NCBI RefSeq assembly: GCF_007744675.1
Contig: NZ_CP036269.1
Coordinates: 1,813,501-1,877,500, forward strand
Source of the DNA: Gimesia alba
Lineage (GTDB): Bacteria; Planctomycetota; Planctomycetia; Planctomycetales; Planctomycetaceae
Length of the DNA: 64,000 bases
Reading direction: 5' to 3'
Below, piece after piece: positions 29,051 to 38,302 of the stretch. Both the position numbers and the translations under genes were made by a program. Every line of letters begins with the position of its first letter. Positions within the stretch are counted from its first letter, which is position 1. The notes under the pieces are model-generated. The model did not search any database, was not told the origin of the DNA, and saw only the letters and a list, made by a program, of their open reading frames with translations.

Positions 29051-30241
29051 TCATTTCCCGTTAAACAGGAACCGTAGCGGTTTGAATTTGAGGATCAGAA
29101 AATGGTGGATGGCCAGTGTGAGGGAGATTGTGGCGATTTCGACGGCCAGAAATTTATAACCTATGGCGATACTGACATTCAGCAGGAGATAGCCAAACAC
29201 AATCACACAGATATGGTGAAACAGATAGATCGAATACGAGGCATCGGAAAGATAGCGGAAGAATTGGGAATTCCGGTTCATGAATCGATAAAACAGGACA
29301 TAACAGATGTGACTGGAGAGAGCACAGGTCAGGCTGAGGGAATAAATGCGTAATACACTCTCCGGGTTCAAGCCGTGAGCATTTGACTCGATGTATTGTA
29401 CCATGAGCGAGAGTGCCAGCGCGTACCATTCCCAGCGGGCGATCGAATGAAAGGCCTGTTGTAATTTCTGATCTCGATAAAGCCAGAGCCCGACGAGGAA
29501 GTAGGGAAGAAAGACGACGAAATCTTCTACGTTGAACAGTCCGAAAAAATGTGATCCGTGCGAGAGTTCCGGATCCAGTTTGTCGATGATGCTCCAGGCG
29601 AGATCAGCAAACGGGAGCAATAACAGAAAGTAGCAGTTTTTTCGGAAGGGAGCGAGCACGCGATTGAGTCTGCCGGAATCTGTCACTCGGCTGGACAATG
29701 CATAGAGCGCGATACCGACGGCGAAGAACTGAAGCAGTGTGAGCAGGAACCAGAGATGCGAGACCCAGGCGCCGGAGATCCATTTTTGTGGGAGTTCGTA
29801 AACCACAAAGTGCACGAACGACATTGACTGTTGTTGAATGACGGTGGTTCTGAAATAGAGTTCCAGTGTGTTGATGAACAGAGCCGTCGCACATAACGGG
29901 ACCAGGATGCGCGTCAGGCGGATTTTGGCAAATGTGCCGATACCATACTTCTTGAGACTCATCATCGAGAAGAAGCCGGCGATGATAAAGAAGGTGGGCA
30001 TCCGAAAAGCGTGGATAATGGAGCCGAGCACGTTAAAAAATTCGGACTTGTGCGAATCGGAAACAATCCAGTGGTCGCCGGCGGAGTAGATCAGTGCGCC
30101 GTGCAAGACGACTCCCAGCATCATCAGGATGGAGCGCAGGGAGTCCATATAATAAAAACGGGTAGTGCCAGTGCCATCTGGCTGTGTCTCCAAACGTAAA
30201 ACGGGTGCTTTCGGAGTTGCTAAAGCACTAGGGGGATTCAT
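29051..30241 (-). CDS. Acyltransferase 3 family membrane protein
   Basis: 396 residues with about ten membrane helices. DSLRSILMMLGVVLHGALIY (about 28-47) carries the conserved acyltransferase-3 (OafA/YrhL/OpgC) start, with a His at the expected catalytic place. HAFRMPTFFIIAGFFSMMSLKKYG follows, then ISGAWVSHLWFL, and near the C-terminus FFRYLSDASYSIYLFHHICVIVFGYLLL. These proteins move acyl groups onto sugars or other carbohydrates across the inner membrane. The sulfur enzyme gene msrA lies 127 bp downstream on the same strand but is unlikely to be functionally linked. Confidence 0.85.
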   Translation of the reverse strand: MNPPSALATPKAPVLRLETQPDGTGTTRFYYMDSLRSILMMLGVVLHGALIYSAGDHWIVSDSHKSEFFNVLGSIIHAFRMPTFFIIAGFFSMMSLKKYGIGTFAKIRLTRILVPLCATALFINTLELYFRTTVIQQQSMSFVHFVVYELPQKWISGAWVSHLWFLLTLLQFFAVGIALYALSSRVTDSGRLNRVLAPFRKNCYFLLLLPFADLAWSIIDKLDPELSHGSHFFGLFNVEDFVVFLPYFLVGLWLYRDQKLQQAFHSIARWEWYALALSLMVQYIESNAHGLNPESVLRIYSLSLTCALSSHICYVLFYRFMNRNSQFFRYLSDASYSIYLFHHICVIVFGYLLLNVSIAIGYKFLAVEIATISLTLAIHHFLILKFKPLRFLFNGK

Positions 30242-30748
30242 CGTGAGTATGCCTGAAAGTAGGATGGAGCCGCTATCTCAAATTAGTTCAATGTCGCACT
30301 GAAATCACCTCGCGACGATTATATATATCCGTTGGAGTTAATTCGGATCGGCGAAATCTGACAAGAATTCATGTTCGAGAGTAGTCGTGCTCATTCCGGA
30401 ATTGATAATCATTAAAACCGGACAAATAGGCATTCTGGTCTTGTGAACTATGCCGTGATGTTGCGAAAAAGCAACATCAGCAGACTGATCCCAGAGCTGG
30501 CATAAGTTCTGGTTTCATTGAACATTCTAATAGTCTTTGGGCGTCCTAAATACTTGGCTGATCAGGTATTTTGATTATTTTGTGGTTTAGAGTGGCAATT
30601 TGTGATCTGCTGACTACAAATTAACATGTTGAAACCAATCAACAGTTTTTCGACTGCCCCAGTCGTTATCAGGATTGAGCCCCAGTCGTTATCAGGATTG
30701 AATTGAGAACCCCAGCCGGATGAATGTCGCCAGGAAAGAAAATCTTTG
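30242..30748. other. Intergenic region with a 23-bp tandem duplication
   Basis: About 507 bp between the divergent acyltransferase and ferrochelatase genes. Near 30657-30703 the block ccccagtcgttatcaggatt occurs twice in direct tandem, the second copy running into an extra gaattgag. No gene is seen. Confidence 0.6.
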
Positions 30749-31771
30749 ATGAACGCTGCTTATGATGCTATTTTGGTTGTCTCCTTTGGTGGACCAGAGG
30801 GCCCCGATGATGTGATCCCGTTTCTGGAAAATGTGCTGCGTGGAAAAAATGTACCGCGCGAACGGATGCTGGAAGTCGCTGAACACTATCAACAATTTGG
30901 AGGCGTGAGTCCGATCAATGCGCAGAATCGGGCGTTGATTGCCGCACTGGAGCTGGAACTGGCTGCACATGGTCCGCAGCTCCCCATTTATTGGGGCAAC
31001 CGAAACTGGACTCCTTACCTGGCGGATACTCTGGAAGAAATGAAACAGGCAGGAGTCAAACGGGCGCTGGGATTTTTTACGTCTGCCTTCAGTTCCTATT
31101 CGGGCTGCCGCCAGTATCGGGAAGATATTCAACGGGCACAGGAGCAGGTGGGAGAAGGGGCACCTGTGGTTGATAAATTGCGTATGTTTTTCAATCACCC
31201 GGGCTTTATCGAAGCAACGGTCGAACGGACGGAAGAAGTCTTGCAGCAGATTCCCGAAGATCGACGTGACAAGGCAACGATCCTGTATTCCGCGCACAGT
31301 ATTCCATTGGCGATGGCAGCGGGCTGTAAATATGAAGTTCAGTTAAAAGAAGCAGCACGGCTGGTTAGCGAGCGACTGGGAGGACATTCATCTCATCTGG
31401 TGTATCAGAGCCGAAGTGGTCCGCCACACCAGCCCTGGTTAGAGCCTGATATCTGTGACTTCATCAAAGAGCTGGGAGTGCAGGGGGGCATCGAAGATGT
31501 GGTGATTGTTCCGATCGGATTTGTATCGGACCATATGGAAGTGTTATTTGATCTGGATACGGAAGCGAAGGATGTCGGGAACGAATTGGGAATCAACGTG
31601 CTGCGCGCAAAAACGGTAGGCGTGCATCCGCGGTTCATCACGATGATTCGTGAATTGATCGAAGAACGTATCAGTGGAACAGACGAGCGACCTGCGCTGG
31701 GAGAGATGGGCGCCAGCCACGATGTCTGTCCGGTTGACTGCTGCCTGCGTGTCACTGAAGTCAAACGCTGA
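30749..31771 (+). CDS. hemH: Ferrochelatase
   Basis: 340 residues from the ATG at 30749, with an AGGAAAG site upstream; a TTG just before it is less likely. YDAILVVSFGGPEGPDDVIPFL is the start typical of ferrochelatases, and GVSPINAQNRAL follows. YSAHSIP carries His183, the invariant metal-handling residue. LVYQSRSGPPHQPWLEPDI (about 217-235) and the C-terminal VVIVPIGFVSDHMEVLFDLDTEA are core family blocks. The C-terminal DVCPVDCCL has a cluster of three Cys that could hold an iron-sulfur cluster, as in coproporphyrin-type (Gram-positive style) enzymes. Reaction: inserts Fe2+ into a porphyrin for heme. Soluble; no transmembrane anchor. Confidence 0.93.
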   Translation: MNAAYDAILVVSFGGPEGPDDVIPFLENVLRGKNVPRERMLEVAEHYQQFGGVSPINAQNRALIAALELELAAHGPQLPIYWGNRNWTPYLADTLEEMKQAGVKRALGFFTSAFSSYSGCRQYREDIQRAQEQVGEGAPVVDKLRMFFNHPGFIEATVERTEEVLQQIPEDRRDKATILYSAHSIPLAMAAGCKYEVQLKEAARLVSERLGGHSSHLVYQSRSGPPHQPWLEPDICDFIKELGVQGGIEDVVIVPIGFVSDHMEVLFDLDTEAKDVGNELGINVLRAKTVGVHPRFITMIRELIEERISGTDERPALGEMGASHDVCPVDCCLRVTEVKR

Positions 31772-32033
31772 GAACCGGTTTAAAACCGATATGTTTTATA
31801 TGGCGTCACGGCTCTTGTTAGAACGGCATCTGTACAAAATATTCAATAAAGATTCTCATGAAACGTTCGTTCCCCGTTGTCATTGCCCCTGCAGATGCGA
31901 AATACTAAGTATCAGTAAGTAATTGAAGCGCCCACCCTGCCTGTGTTTTTCCAAAAAACGTCCTGCCAGGCAGATTCACTTACCATCCCCACTATCCTTC
32001 CCGAGTTAAAAACAAAAAGTGACAGGAGTCGGT

Positions 32034-32963
32034 ATGTCTACGTCTCGTAAGCGAGGTTTTACCCTGATTGAATTATTGGTTGTGATTGCCATTATCGCGA
32101 TTTTGATTGCACTGTTGTTGCCCGCCGTCCAGCAGGCGCGAGAAGCGGCCCGGCGATCTACGTGTAAAAATAATTTAAAACAGATTGGAGTGGCGTTACA
32201 TAATTATCTCGACACGCATCGCACGCTGCCTTATGGGCACATGGAAGTCCAGCCAGGGAACTATAGTTCTTCAGCGCCTTATTTAACGTATCATTGGCGT
32301 GATACCTGGGCACATCAGATCTTGCCGTTCGTCGATCAGGCACCCTTGTATCAGAAATATACCGAGGATCCTGCCACGCACGTGCATATCGTTTCCAACC
32401 CGGAAGTTTATAAAGCCATCGTTTCGGTTTATTTGTGTCCCTCCGATCCTTCGACACCGGGAAATGCCGATGCAGCGGGGCGCTCTCAAGGGAGCTACAT
32501 AGGCTGTGCCGGGAATGAAGCGACGACGACCAGTAAAAATTTAAATGGTATCTTTTCAGAGAATTCGAAAGCCCAGATGCGTGATATGCGAGATGGTTCC
32601 TCGAATACGATTATGGTTTCCGAGATTGTGATTCGTGGTAATGCTGCGACAACGACGTATTGGGGCTGTCCCGGCTGTTATGGAATTGGCGGGGCGCATG
32701 GGGAGATGACGTTTTCAACACGGGAAGTGCCGAATACACCTGTGCCTGATCAGAACTACTCGTGCAAATCGACGACCTGGCCGAATGCACCTTGCGTTGT
32801 GAATACGAGCGTCAAATATAATTATGCGCGCAGTTACCATATTGGGGGCGTGCATGCACTGCTCGGCGATGGTGCCGTTCGCTTTATCTCATCCAATATC
32901 GACCGTCCTACCTTCCAGAATCTGGGGAATAAAAACGACGGTGAAGTACTGGGTGAATTCTAA
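32034..32963 (+). CDS. DUF1559 type II pseudopilin-like protein
   Basis: 309 residues from the ATG at 32034, which has GACAGGAG seven bases upstream; an earlier GTG at 32019 would overlap that site. The N-terminus is the prepilin signal [35 protein letters not shown], with cleavage before Phe of GFTL. The block after the helix, [25 protein letters not shown], is the DUF1559 (SBP_bac_10) hallmark. The C-terminus carries the usual [23 protein letters not shown]1559 genes are heavily duplicated in planctomycetes; their role is unknown, although export by a type II-like pseudopilus system is likely. Confidence 0.93.
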   Translation: MSTSRKRGFTLIELLVVIAIIAILIALLLPAVQQAREAARRSTCKNNLKQIGVALHNYLDTHRTLPYGHMEVQPGNYSSSAPYLTYHWRDTWAHQILPFVDQAPLYQKYTEDPATHVHIVSNPEVYKAIVSVYLCPSDPSTPGNADAAGRSQGSYIGCAGNEATTTSKNLNGIFSENSKAQMRDMRDGSSNTIMVSEIVIRGNAATTTYWGCPGCYGIGGAHGEMTFSTREVPNTPVPDQNYSCKSTTWPNAPCVVNTSVKYNYARSYHIGGVHALLGDGAVRFISSNIDRPTFQNLGNKNDGEVLGEF

Positions 32964-32990
32964 GTCGTACGACGAAGTGAGTAAGTAAAA

Positions 32991-33026
32991 AACACCGAAC
33001 GTCGCAAGGCGTTCGGTGTTTTTATT
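32991..33026. terminator. Rho-independent terminator
   Basis: A perfect 11-bp stem, aacaccgaacg (32991-33001) with cgttcggtgtt (33010-33020), and an 8-base loop, followed by tttatt. It lies 28 bp after the DUF1559 stop and just before the converging helicase end, with A-rich and T-rich flanks, so it may serve both genes. Confidence 0.9.
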
Positions 33027-33051
33027 GATGTAGCGACATTCACAGCCAGGT

Positions 33052-34437
33052 TTAGCTGGTTTGTTTTGCATTTGGCTTGAGATGCCGCCACTTGGTCCGT
33101 TTCTGTCCCTGTTTTGGTTTGGCTTTGGCGGCAGATGAAGCGGAACGGCGTCGAGGTGGGCGTGCGCCTTTGGCACCCGCTCTTTGTCCCGGGGCACCTT
33201 TGCGGGTGCGGGGTTCCAAGTCAGCTTTGACGGGCCGCACGTCCGACTGACGATGTTCCGCTGAGACCGGTATTTTATGACCAATCAACTTTTCAATGGA
33301 ACGCAGTTCATTCCGTTCGTTACCACTGCAGAACGAAATGGCAATGCCCTCAGCGCCGGCGCGTCCGGTTCGACCGATACGATGCACGTAGGATTCGGCT
33401 TCCACGGGAAGATCGAAGTTGATTACATGCGTGATGCCATCAATGTCGATTCCCCGGGCGGCGACGTCGGTCGCGACAAGCACCTGCACCTTTTTACTGC
33501 GGAATGCTTCTAAAGCCTGCTGCCGGGCGTTTTGAGATTTATTGCCGTGGATGGCGGTGGCTTTGAAGCCAGCCCGCATCAGCCGCTGGGCCAGCATGTT
33601 GGCCGTTCGTTTGGTTCGGATGAAAACCAGCGCCCGTTCGACGCCGTCGCTTCCCAGAATTTTCTGTAAGAGCGGTTGCTTTTTGTTGTATTCCACGTGC
33701 ATCAGTTGTTGCTTGATCTTTTTCACACTGGTGGTCTTGGGCGTCACGTTGACACTGACCGGATTTTTCAGCAGGCTTTGCGCCAGTTCGGTAATCTTGG
33801 GTGCCAGTGTTGCTGAAAAGAACAATGACTGTCGTTTTGCCGGCAGTTGGCTGATGATCCGTTTGAGGTCGGGAAGAAAACCCATATCAAGCATGCGGTC
33901 GGCTTCGTCCAGGACGAATGTTTCCAGATGTTCGAGATTGATATGACCTTGGTTCATCAAATCGAGTAAACGTCCGGGGGTCGCGATCAGAACGTGGGCG
34001 CCTCGATTCAATGCCCGTACCTGGTTCCCCTGACTGACGCCACCATAAACGAGAACATGCCGCAATCGGAGATGCCGACCGTATGTCTCGAAGCTTTCGC
34101 CAATTTGAATCGCCAGTTCCCGCGTGGGCGCCAATACGAGTGCAAACGGACGATTCGGGGGCGCTTTGCGATTGTTTTTCCCCAGACGGTTAAGAATCGG
34201 CAGTGCCAGTGCGGCTGTTTTTCCGGTTCCGGTTTGAGCACAGCCGAGGATATCGTGTCCCTGGAGTGCGGCAGGAATGGTTTGTGCCTGAATGGGGGTT
34301 GGTGTTTTGTAGTTTTCTTCGGCCAATGCACGTTGGACTGGCGCAATTAATTCGATTTCTTGAAAAGTATTCAATGGTTTTCCTTGTCGGAGTGTTTCAA
34401 AGGTTGGGCTGTCAGCGTGTTGATTTCGGTGAATCAA
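33052..34437 (-). CDS. rhlE: DEAD-box RNA helicase, RhlE type
   Basis: 461 residues. Q motif region TPTPIQAQTI; motif I AQTGTGKT (67-74); motif Ia PTRELA; VLDEAD (DEAD at 177-180); motif III SAT (208-210); domain 2 with VFIRTKRTANMLAQ, IHGNKSQNARQ, VATDVAARGIDID and motif VI HRIGRTGRAG. A basic tail follows (GAPGQRAGAKGARPPRRRSA ... KRTKWRHLKPNA), as in RhlE proteins, and likely adds RNA binding. The first 22 residues before the domain could be shortened if a downstream non-ATG start is used. The gene stands alone, with a 700-bp gene-free leader region. Role: ATP-dependent unwinding of structured RNA, likely in ribosome assembly or cold response. Confidence 0.92.
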   Translation of the reverse strand: MIHRNQHADSPTFETLRQGKPLNTFQEIELIAPVQRALAEENYKTPTPIQAQTIPAALQGHDILGCAQTGTGKTAALALPILNRLGKNNRKAPPNRPFALVLAPTRELAIQIGESFETYGRHLRLRHVLVYGGVSQGNQVRALNRGAHVLIATPGRLLDLMNQGHINLEHLETFVLDEADRMLDMGFLPDLKRIISQLPAKRQSLFFSATLAPKITELAQSLLKNPVSVNVTPKTTSVKKIKQQLMHVEYNKKQPLLQKILGSDGVERALVFIRTKRTANMLAQRLMRAGFKATAIHGNKSQNARQQALEAFRSKKVQVLVATDVAARGIDIDGITHVINFDLPVEAESYVHRIGRTGRAGAEGIAISFCSGNERNELRSIEKLIGHKIPVSAEHRQSDVRPVKADLEPRTRKGAPGQRAGAKGARPPRRRSASSAAKAKPKQGQKRTKWRHLKPNAKQTS

Positions 34438-35100
34438 TGGAGAAGGAGTGCCTTCTTTGTGTCTGTCAGCCGCTGGTTGGTGTTTTTAATTTCGTGTGCG
34501 GGTGATCCACCACGGTGTGGTATTGGGCTCCGCCTGGTAGCAACAGCGCAGTATTTCAAGTCGTGCGCGAGCCGGTGAAACGTTCATCGGCTCTTCAGGG
34601 ATTCACTCAGGCGTAGCAGGTTGGACCGGCATGACCAAAAGCAAACGTCGCTTCTGTGGGAACTCTGGATAAACAAGAAAATCACAGAATTCAGTGCGTC
34701 CACAACGACGCGGTGCTTTCGACAGCGGTTCACACAACCGATGACTGGTAAGCATAAGTGTGCAGCAAACAAGCCGCACAAGTAGAAAGGGTGACAAGAG
34801 GATCCAACTCTGCAAAAAGACCCTTTCTGGTCAGAAAACGGATTCTACTCTGAGGATCGCGCTACTCGCTTGGTTCCGACCATTTTGACGTGCCTTCTAA
34901 AAAGAATGGCCCACGTCTGAAGGAAAGTATACCCTTGCGAAGTACTTTTGCCAAGCCTGATTTCCTGGAAAGGCTTTGTATGGCTTGTTTTCAGGGTATT
35001 TCCCCCCTTTAAATACTGCCGCTTTTTTGAACGTGAGCCGGTGGCGATAATTCAGAGGTTTTAGAACTTTCTGTTTTCAGACCACTTTCAGCTACTGATT
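34438..35100. other. Long gene-free region between divergent genes
   Basis: About 660 bp upstream of the helicase gene, unusually long. It could hold a long 5' leader, as often seen for DEAD-box helicase mRNAs, but I could not define a structure. No credible ORF. Confidence 0.5.
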
Positions 35101-35151
35101 TGCTTCAGAAATCGAATCACGGTATCATATCAATGGATGTTTATGTTGGTT
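35101..35151 (+). promoter_or_regulatory. Conserved upstream element of DUF1501 gene, copy 1
   Basis: About 50 bp matching copy 2 (36730-36780) at roughly four of five positions, including tatcatatcaa and tttatgttg. It ends 56 bp before the DUF1501 start. TATCAT could be a -10-like box, and ATCAA...TTGGT an imperfect inverted repeat. Two DUF1501 genes share it, so common control is likely. Confidence 0.55.
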
Positions 35152-35206
35152 GGGTGGGGATTTCCATCCGAGACTTCTTATTTTCTTCCCAGGCGAAGGT
35201 CGAGGC

Positions 35207-36526
35207 ATGTTGCGTTTGAATTCAGGACTGAATCGGCGTGAGTTATTGCAGGTGGGCAGTCTGTCTGCGTTGGGCGTGAACCTGTTGGACACGATGTCAG
35301 AATCAGCGGAAGCGTCCAAGCCAAAGCGTGAGGTGAATTGTATTCTGCTCTGGTTGCTGGGCGGACCGAGCCATATCGATATGTATGATATGAAGCCACT
35401 CGCTCCAGCAGAAATTCGTGGCGAATTGAATCCGATTTCCACGTGCGTGCCTGGGATGGAGTTGTGCGAGTTGATGCCGAACATGGCGGGTTGTGCGGAC
35501 AAGTTCTCGTTGATTCGCTCGATGCACTCGTATTCTCCGACACACGGCCAGGGTGATTTTCATTTGATGAGCGGCAACCGGCTGACGCCAACGATTAACC
35601 CGCCGGGGTTTGGTGCGATGGTGACCTGGCAGCAGGAGCGTCGCGCACGTCAGACGCCGCCGTTCGTGCAGGTGGGCAAACTGGACAGCCCCCGATATGG
35701 CGACCCCGGTTTCGGCGGTTATCTGGGACGGACCTACGATCCGTTTGTGGTGACACCCGACCCGAACAGCAGCAGTTTTGCGGTGAAGGAATTCAGCCCG
35801 CCCGATTCGGTAAGCGTGGATCGCCTGACCGATCGAAAGTCGCTGCTGACGGCGTTGGATCAGTTTCAATCGCGACAAGAACAACAGCTCGAATTCGCGC
35901 GGACTCACGAACAGTTTCGAGAGCGGGCTCTGTCGATGATTACTTCCGAGCGGGCCAAAAATGCCTTTGATATTTCGCAGGAGTCCGAACAGGTACGTGA
36001 TACATACGGTCGCAATCGTGTGGGGCAGGGCTTGCTACTGGCGCGGCGATTGGTGGAAGCCGGCGTGCGATTTGTCACCGTGAAAGGCTATGTGCGGTAC
36101 GGTTGGGACCATCATCCGGAAGTCTTTCCCCGCTTAAGAACCGAAGTGCCGCCGTATGAGCAGGGTTACGCAGCGCTGTTGAATGACCTCGCACAGCGCG
36201 GGATGCTGGAGAATACAGTGGTGATTACCGCTGGTGAATTCGGGCGAACGCCGCGGTTGAATAATGACCCGCGTGCACCGGGACGAGATCACTGGAACCG
36301 TTGTTTCAGTCTGACGCTGGGTGGCGGGGGAATCAAAACGGGGCAAGTGATCGGTGCTACTGACAAGCATGCATCCGAAATCACGGATCGCCCCGTTTCC
36401 GTGCCTGATTTTGCGGCCACCGTTTATCATGCCCTGGGTTTGAATCCGAAGGCTGAGCTGCGCACGCTCGATGATCGCCCGATGCTGGCACTACCAGAAG
36501 GGGAAGTGATCTCGGAATTGATTTAG
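35207..36526 (+). CDS. DUF1501 secreted protein, copy 1
   Basis: 439 residues from the ATG at 35207; an earlier in-frame ATG at 35150 gives a non-signal leader. The N-terminus carries a twin-arginine-like signal NRRELLQVGSLSALG. Core blocks: VNCILLWLLGGPSHIDMYD (start of the alkaline-phosphatase-like fold), ELCELMPNMAG, YSPTHGQGDFHLMSGNRLTP, RLVEAGVRFVTV, WDHH, and GEFGRTPRLNNDPRAPGRDHWNRCFS near the end. DUF1501 is related to sulfatase/phosphatase folds; its role in planctomycetes is unknown. It is not paired with a cytochrome gene here. Confidence 0.88.
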   Translation: MLRLNSGLNRRELLQVGSLSALGVNLLDTMSESAEASKPKREVNCILLWLLGGPSHIDMYDMKPLAPAEIRGELNPISTCVPGMELCELMPNMAGCADKFSLIRSMHSYSPTHGQGDFHLMSGNRLTPTINPPGFGAMVTWQQERRARQTPPFVQVGKLDSPRYGDPGFGGYLGRTYDPFVVTPDPNSSSFAVKEFSPPDSVSVDRLTDRKSLLTALDQFQSRQEQQLEFARTHEQFRERALSMITSERAKNAFDISQESEQVRDTYGRNRVGQGLLLARRLVEAGVRFVTVKGYVRYGWDHHPEVFPRLRTEVPPYEQGYAALLNDLAQRGMLENTVVITAGEFGRTPRLNNDPRAPGRDHWNRCFSLTLGGGGIKTGQVIGATDKHASEITDRPVSVPDFAATVYHALGLNPKAELRTLDDRPMLALPEGEVISELI

Positions 36527-36545
36527 CGCAATCCGTTTTTTCACT

Positions 36546-36575
36546 ACCACGAAAAGCACGAAGCGACACGAAAAT
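36546..36575. repeat. CACGAAA-type dispersed repeat, copy 1
   Basis: Three CACGAA units spaced about 10 bp apart (ccacgaaaagcacgaagcga then cacgaaaatg). Related copies lie at 39171 and 48971, with a shorter one at 48631. Confidence 0.7.
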
Positions 36576-36729
36576 GTAAAACCGACTCAAGTGCATCGTG
36601 CAAAACATCGAAACATTGAATATATCAGGGTTTGCGTACTTAAAGAATCATTTGTGGTCGCGAAAAAATCACTTGAATCGGGGGGGCAGTGGTTTCCAGA
36701 ATTCCCGGATCGACCTGTTCAATTGCATT

Positions 36730-36780
36730 TGCTTTCAAAATCGATCTCCGCTATCATATCAACGTGTATTTATGTTGATT
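36730..36780 (+). promoter_or_regulatory. Conserved upstream element of DUF1501 gene, copy 2
   Basis: Matches copy 1 through gctatcatatcaa and tttatgttg. Contains a clean inverted repeat, ATCAAC (36758-36763) with GTTGAT (36774-36779). It ends 40 bp before the next DUF1501 start. Candidate promoter or operator. Confidence 0.55.
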
Positions 36781-36820
36781 CAATGGTGCTCTGATTCATG
36801 GTGCCGAGGGAATAGATTCT

Positions 36821-38194
36821 ATGCTGACGATTCTTGGTAAACCGACCGCGAAGCGCGGTCAATTTTGTGATGGTGTTTCCCGCCGCAGCTTCCTGAAAAT
36901 CGGGGGCATGGCGTTAGGGGGAATTTCGTTACCAGGCACATTACGAGCTGAAAACGAAAGCCAGACCGGCAGCAATCACAAAGCGATCATCAATATCTAC
37001 ATGCCCGGCGGGCCGTCGCACATTGACCTGTGGGATCCCAAGCCGGAAGCGCCGACGGAAATTCGTGGCGAGTTCAACGCCATTCAAACCAACGTGCCCG
37101 GGATTCAGATCTGTGAACTGTTCCCGCGGATGGCGGCGATGATGGACAAGTTCGTTCCGGTGCGTTCGCTTTCCGATGCTGACGGCAGACACGATGCCTA
37201 TCAGTGTATGACCGGGCGCAAATTCGGTAGTCGTCAGCCCCCTGGAGGCTGGCCGGCAGCAGGAGCCTTTGTTTCGAATCTGCAGGGCCCCGTCAACGCG
37301 GCGGTCCCCTCGAATGTGGCGCTGATGTATAAAACAGGGAACGGCACCTGGGGCCAACCCGGCACGGGCGGCTTCCTGGGCGTGCAGCATGCGCCGTTTA
37401 ATCTGGTCGGTCGCAAAGCCCGCAGTTCACCAGAGAACATGGTTTTGCAGGGGATCACCCTCGAACGGTTGCGCGATCGGGTGAAGCTGCAGAAGGCCTT
37501 CGATACATTCCGTCGCGAAGCCGACACGTCGGGCTTAATGGAAAGTATGGACGTGTATTCGCAGCAGGCGATGAATATTTTAACCACGCCGCAACTGGCG
37601 GATGCGTTGGATCTATCGAAAGAAGATCCGCAGATTCTCGCTCGTTACGGCAAGAGCGACGAAACTTTCCAGCGGGATGGTGCGCCGCGGATGATTGAAA
37701 ACTTCTGTCTGGCACGTCGTCTGGTCGAAGCGGGGGCGCGGTTTGTGTCACTCAACTATAGCCGCTGGGACTGGCATGGACCGGACGGCATGAACTTTCC
37801 CAAGTCGCGTGAAGAATTTCCGCTACTCGATCAGGGTTTGTCCGCACTGGTGACCGATCTGCATGAACGGGGGCTGGATAAAGATGTTTCCGTTGTGGTC
37901 TGGGGCGAATTCGGACGGACGCCGAAGATCAATCAGAATAACAGCCGCGACCATTGGCCGAAGGTTTCGTGTGCGATGCTCGCAGGCGGCGGAATGAACA
38001 CAGGGCAGGTGATCGGCAAGACGAATCGCAAAGGAGAGTATGCGATTGACCGGCCAGTCAAGTTTCAGGAAGTCTTTGCGACGCTGTACCACCAGATCGG
38101 TCTGGACCTGAACGGCACCCGCATCTTCGACACCAGCGGCACGCCGCAGTATCTGGTGGATCAGGGAATTGAACCGTTGCGTGAGTTGATTTAA
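36821..38194 (+). CDS. DUF1501 secreted protein, copy 2
   Basis: 457 residues. The twin-arginine signal SRRSFLKIGGMALGGISLPG (residues 21-40) is textbook. Core blocks: IINIYMPGGPSHIDLWDPKPEAP, GEFNAIQTNVPGIQICELFPRMA, SDADGRHDAYQCMTGR, RLVEAGARFVSLNYSRWDWHG, VWGEFGRTPKINQNNSRDHW and LYHQIGLDLNGTRIFD. It shares an upstream element with the DUF1501 gene 300 bp away but not enough sequence to be a recent duplicate. Exported, folded in the cytoplasm by the Tat route. Function unknown. Confidence 0.9.
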   Translation: MLTILGKPTAKRGQFCDGVSRRSFLKIGGMALGGISLPGTLRAENESQTGSNHKAIINIYMPGGPSHIDLWDPKPEAPTEIRGEFNAIQTNVPGIQICELFPRMAAMMDKFVPVRSLSDADGRHDAYQCMTGRKFGSRQPPGGWPAAGAFVSNLQGPVNAAVPSNVALMYKTGNGTWGQPGTGGFLGVQHAPFNLVGRKARSSPENMVLQGITLERLRDRVKLQKAFDTFRREADTSGLMESMDVYSQQAMNILTTPQLADALDLSKEDPQILARYGKSDETFQRDGAPRMIENFCLARRLVEAGARFVSLNYSRWDWHGPDGMNFPKSREEFPLLDQGLSALVTDLHERGLDKDVSVVVWGEFGRTPKINQNNSRDHWPKVSCAMLAGGGMNTGQVIGKTNRKGEYAIDRPVKFQEVFATLYHQIGLDLNGTRIFDTSGTPQYLVDQGIEPLRELI

Positions 38195-38233
38195 GCTAGT
38201 ATTACTGGTGTGAACTCAAAGTAAGAAATAATG

Positions 38234-38272
38234 AGAGGGCAGGTTTTCGCATAAAAGAACCTGCTCTTTTTT
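38234..38272 (+). terminator. Rho-independent terminator after DUF1501 gene
   Basis: gagggcaggtt pairs with aacctgctct across a loop of about 12 bases, with one bulged G, followed by six or more T. It lies 40 bp past the stop codon. Confidence 0.75.
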
Positions 38273-38302
38273 ATTCATACCTTGATCATCCTCTACTGTG
38301 GC

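Noticed and set aside
31930-31975. Inverted repeat ctgcctg/caggcag upstream of the DUF1559 gene
   Set aside because: The loop is long and it fits no riboswitch or terminator; probably chance.
35303-35908. Minus-strand 201-codon frame over the DUF1501 gene
   Set aside because: Arg/His/Gln-rich shadow; DUF1501 motifs are on the plus strand.
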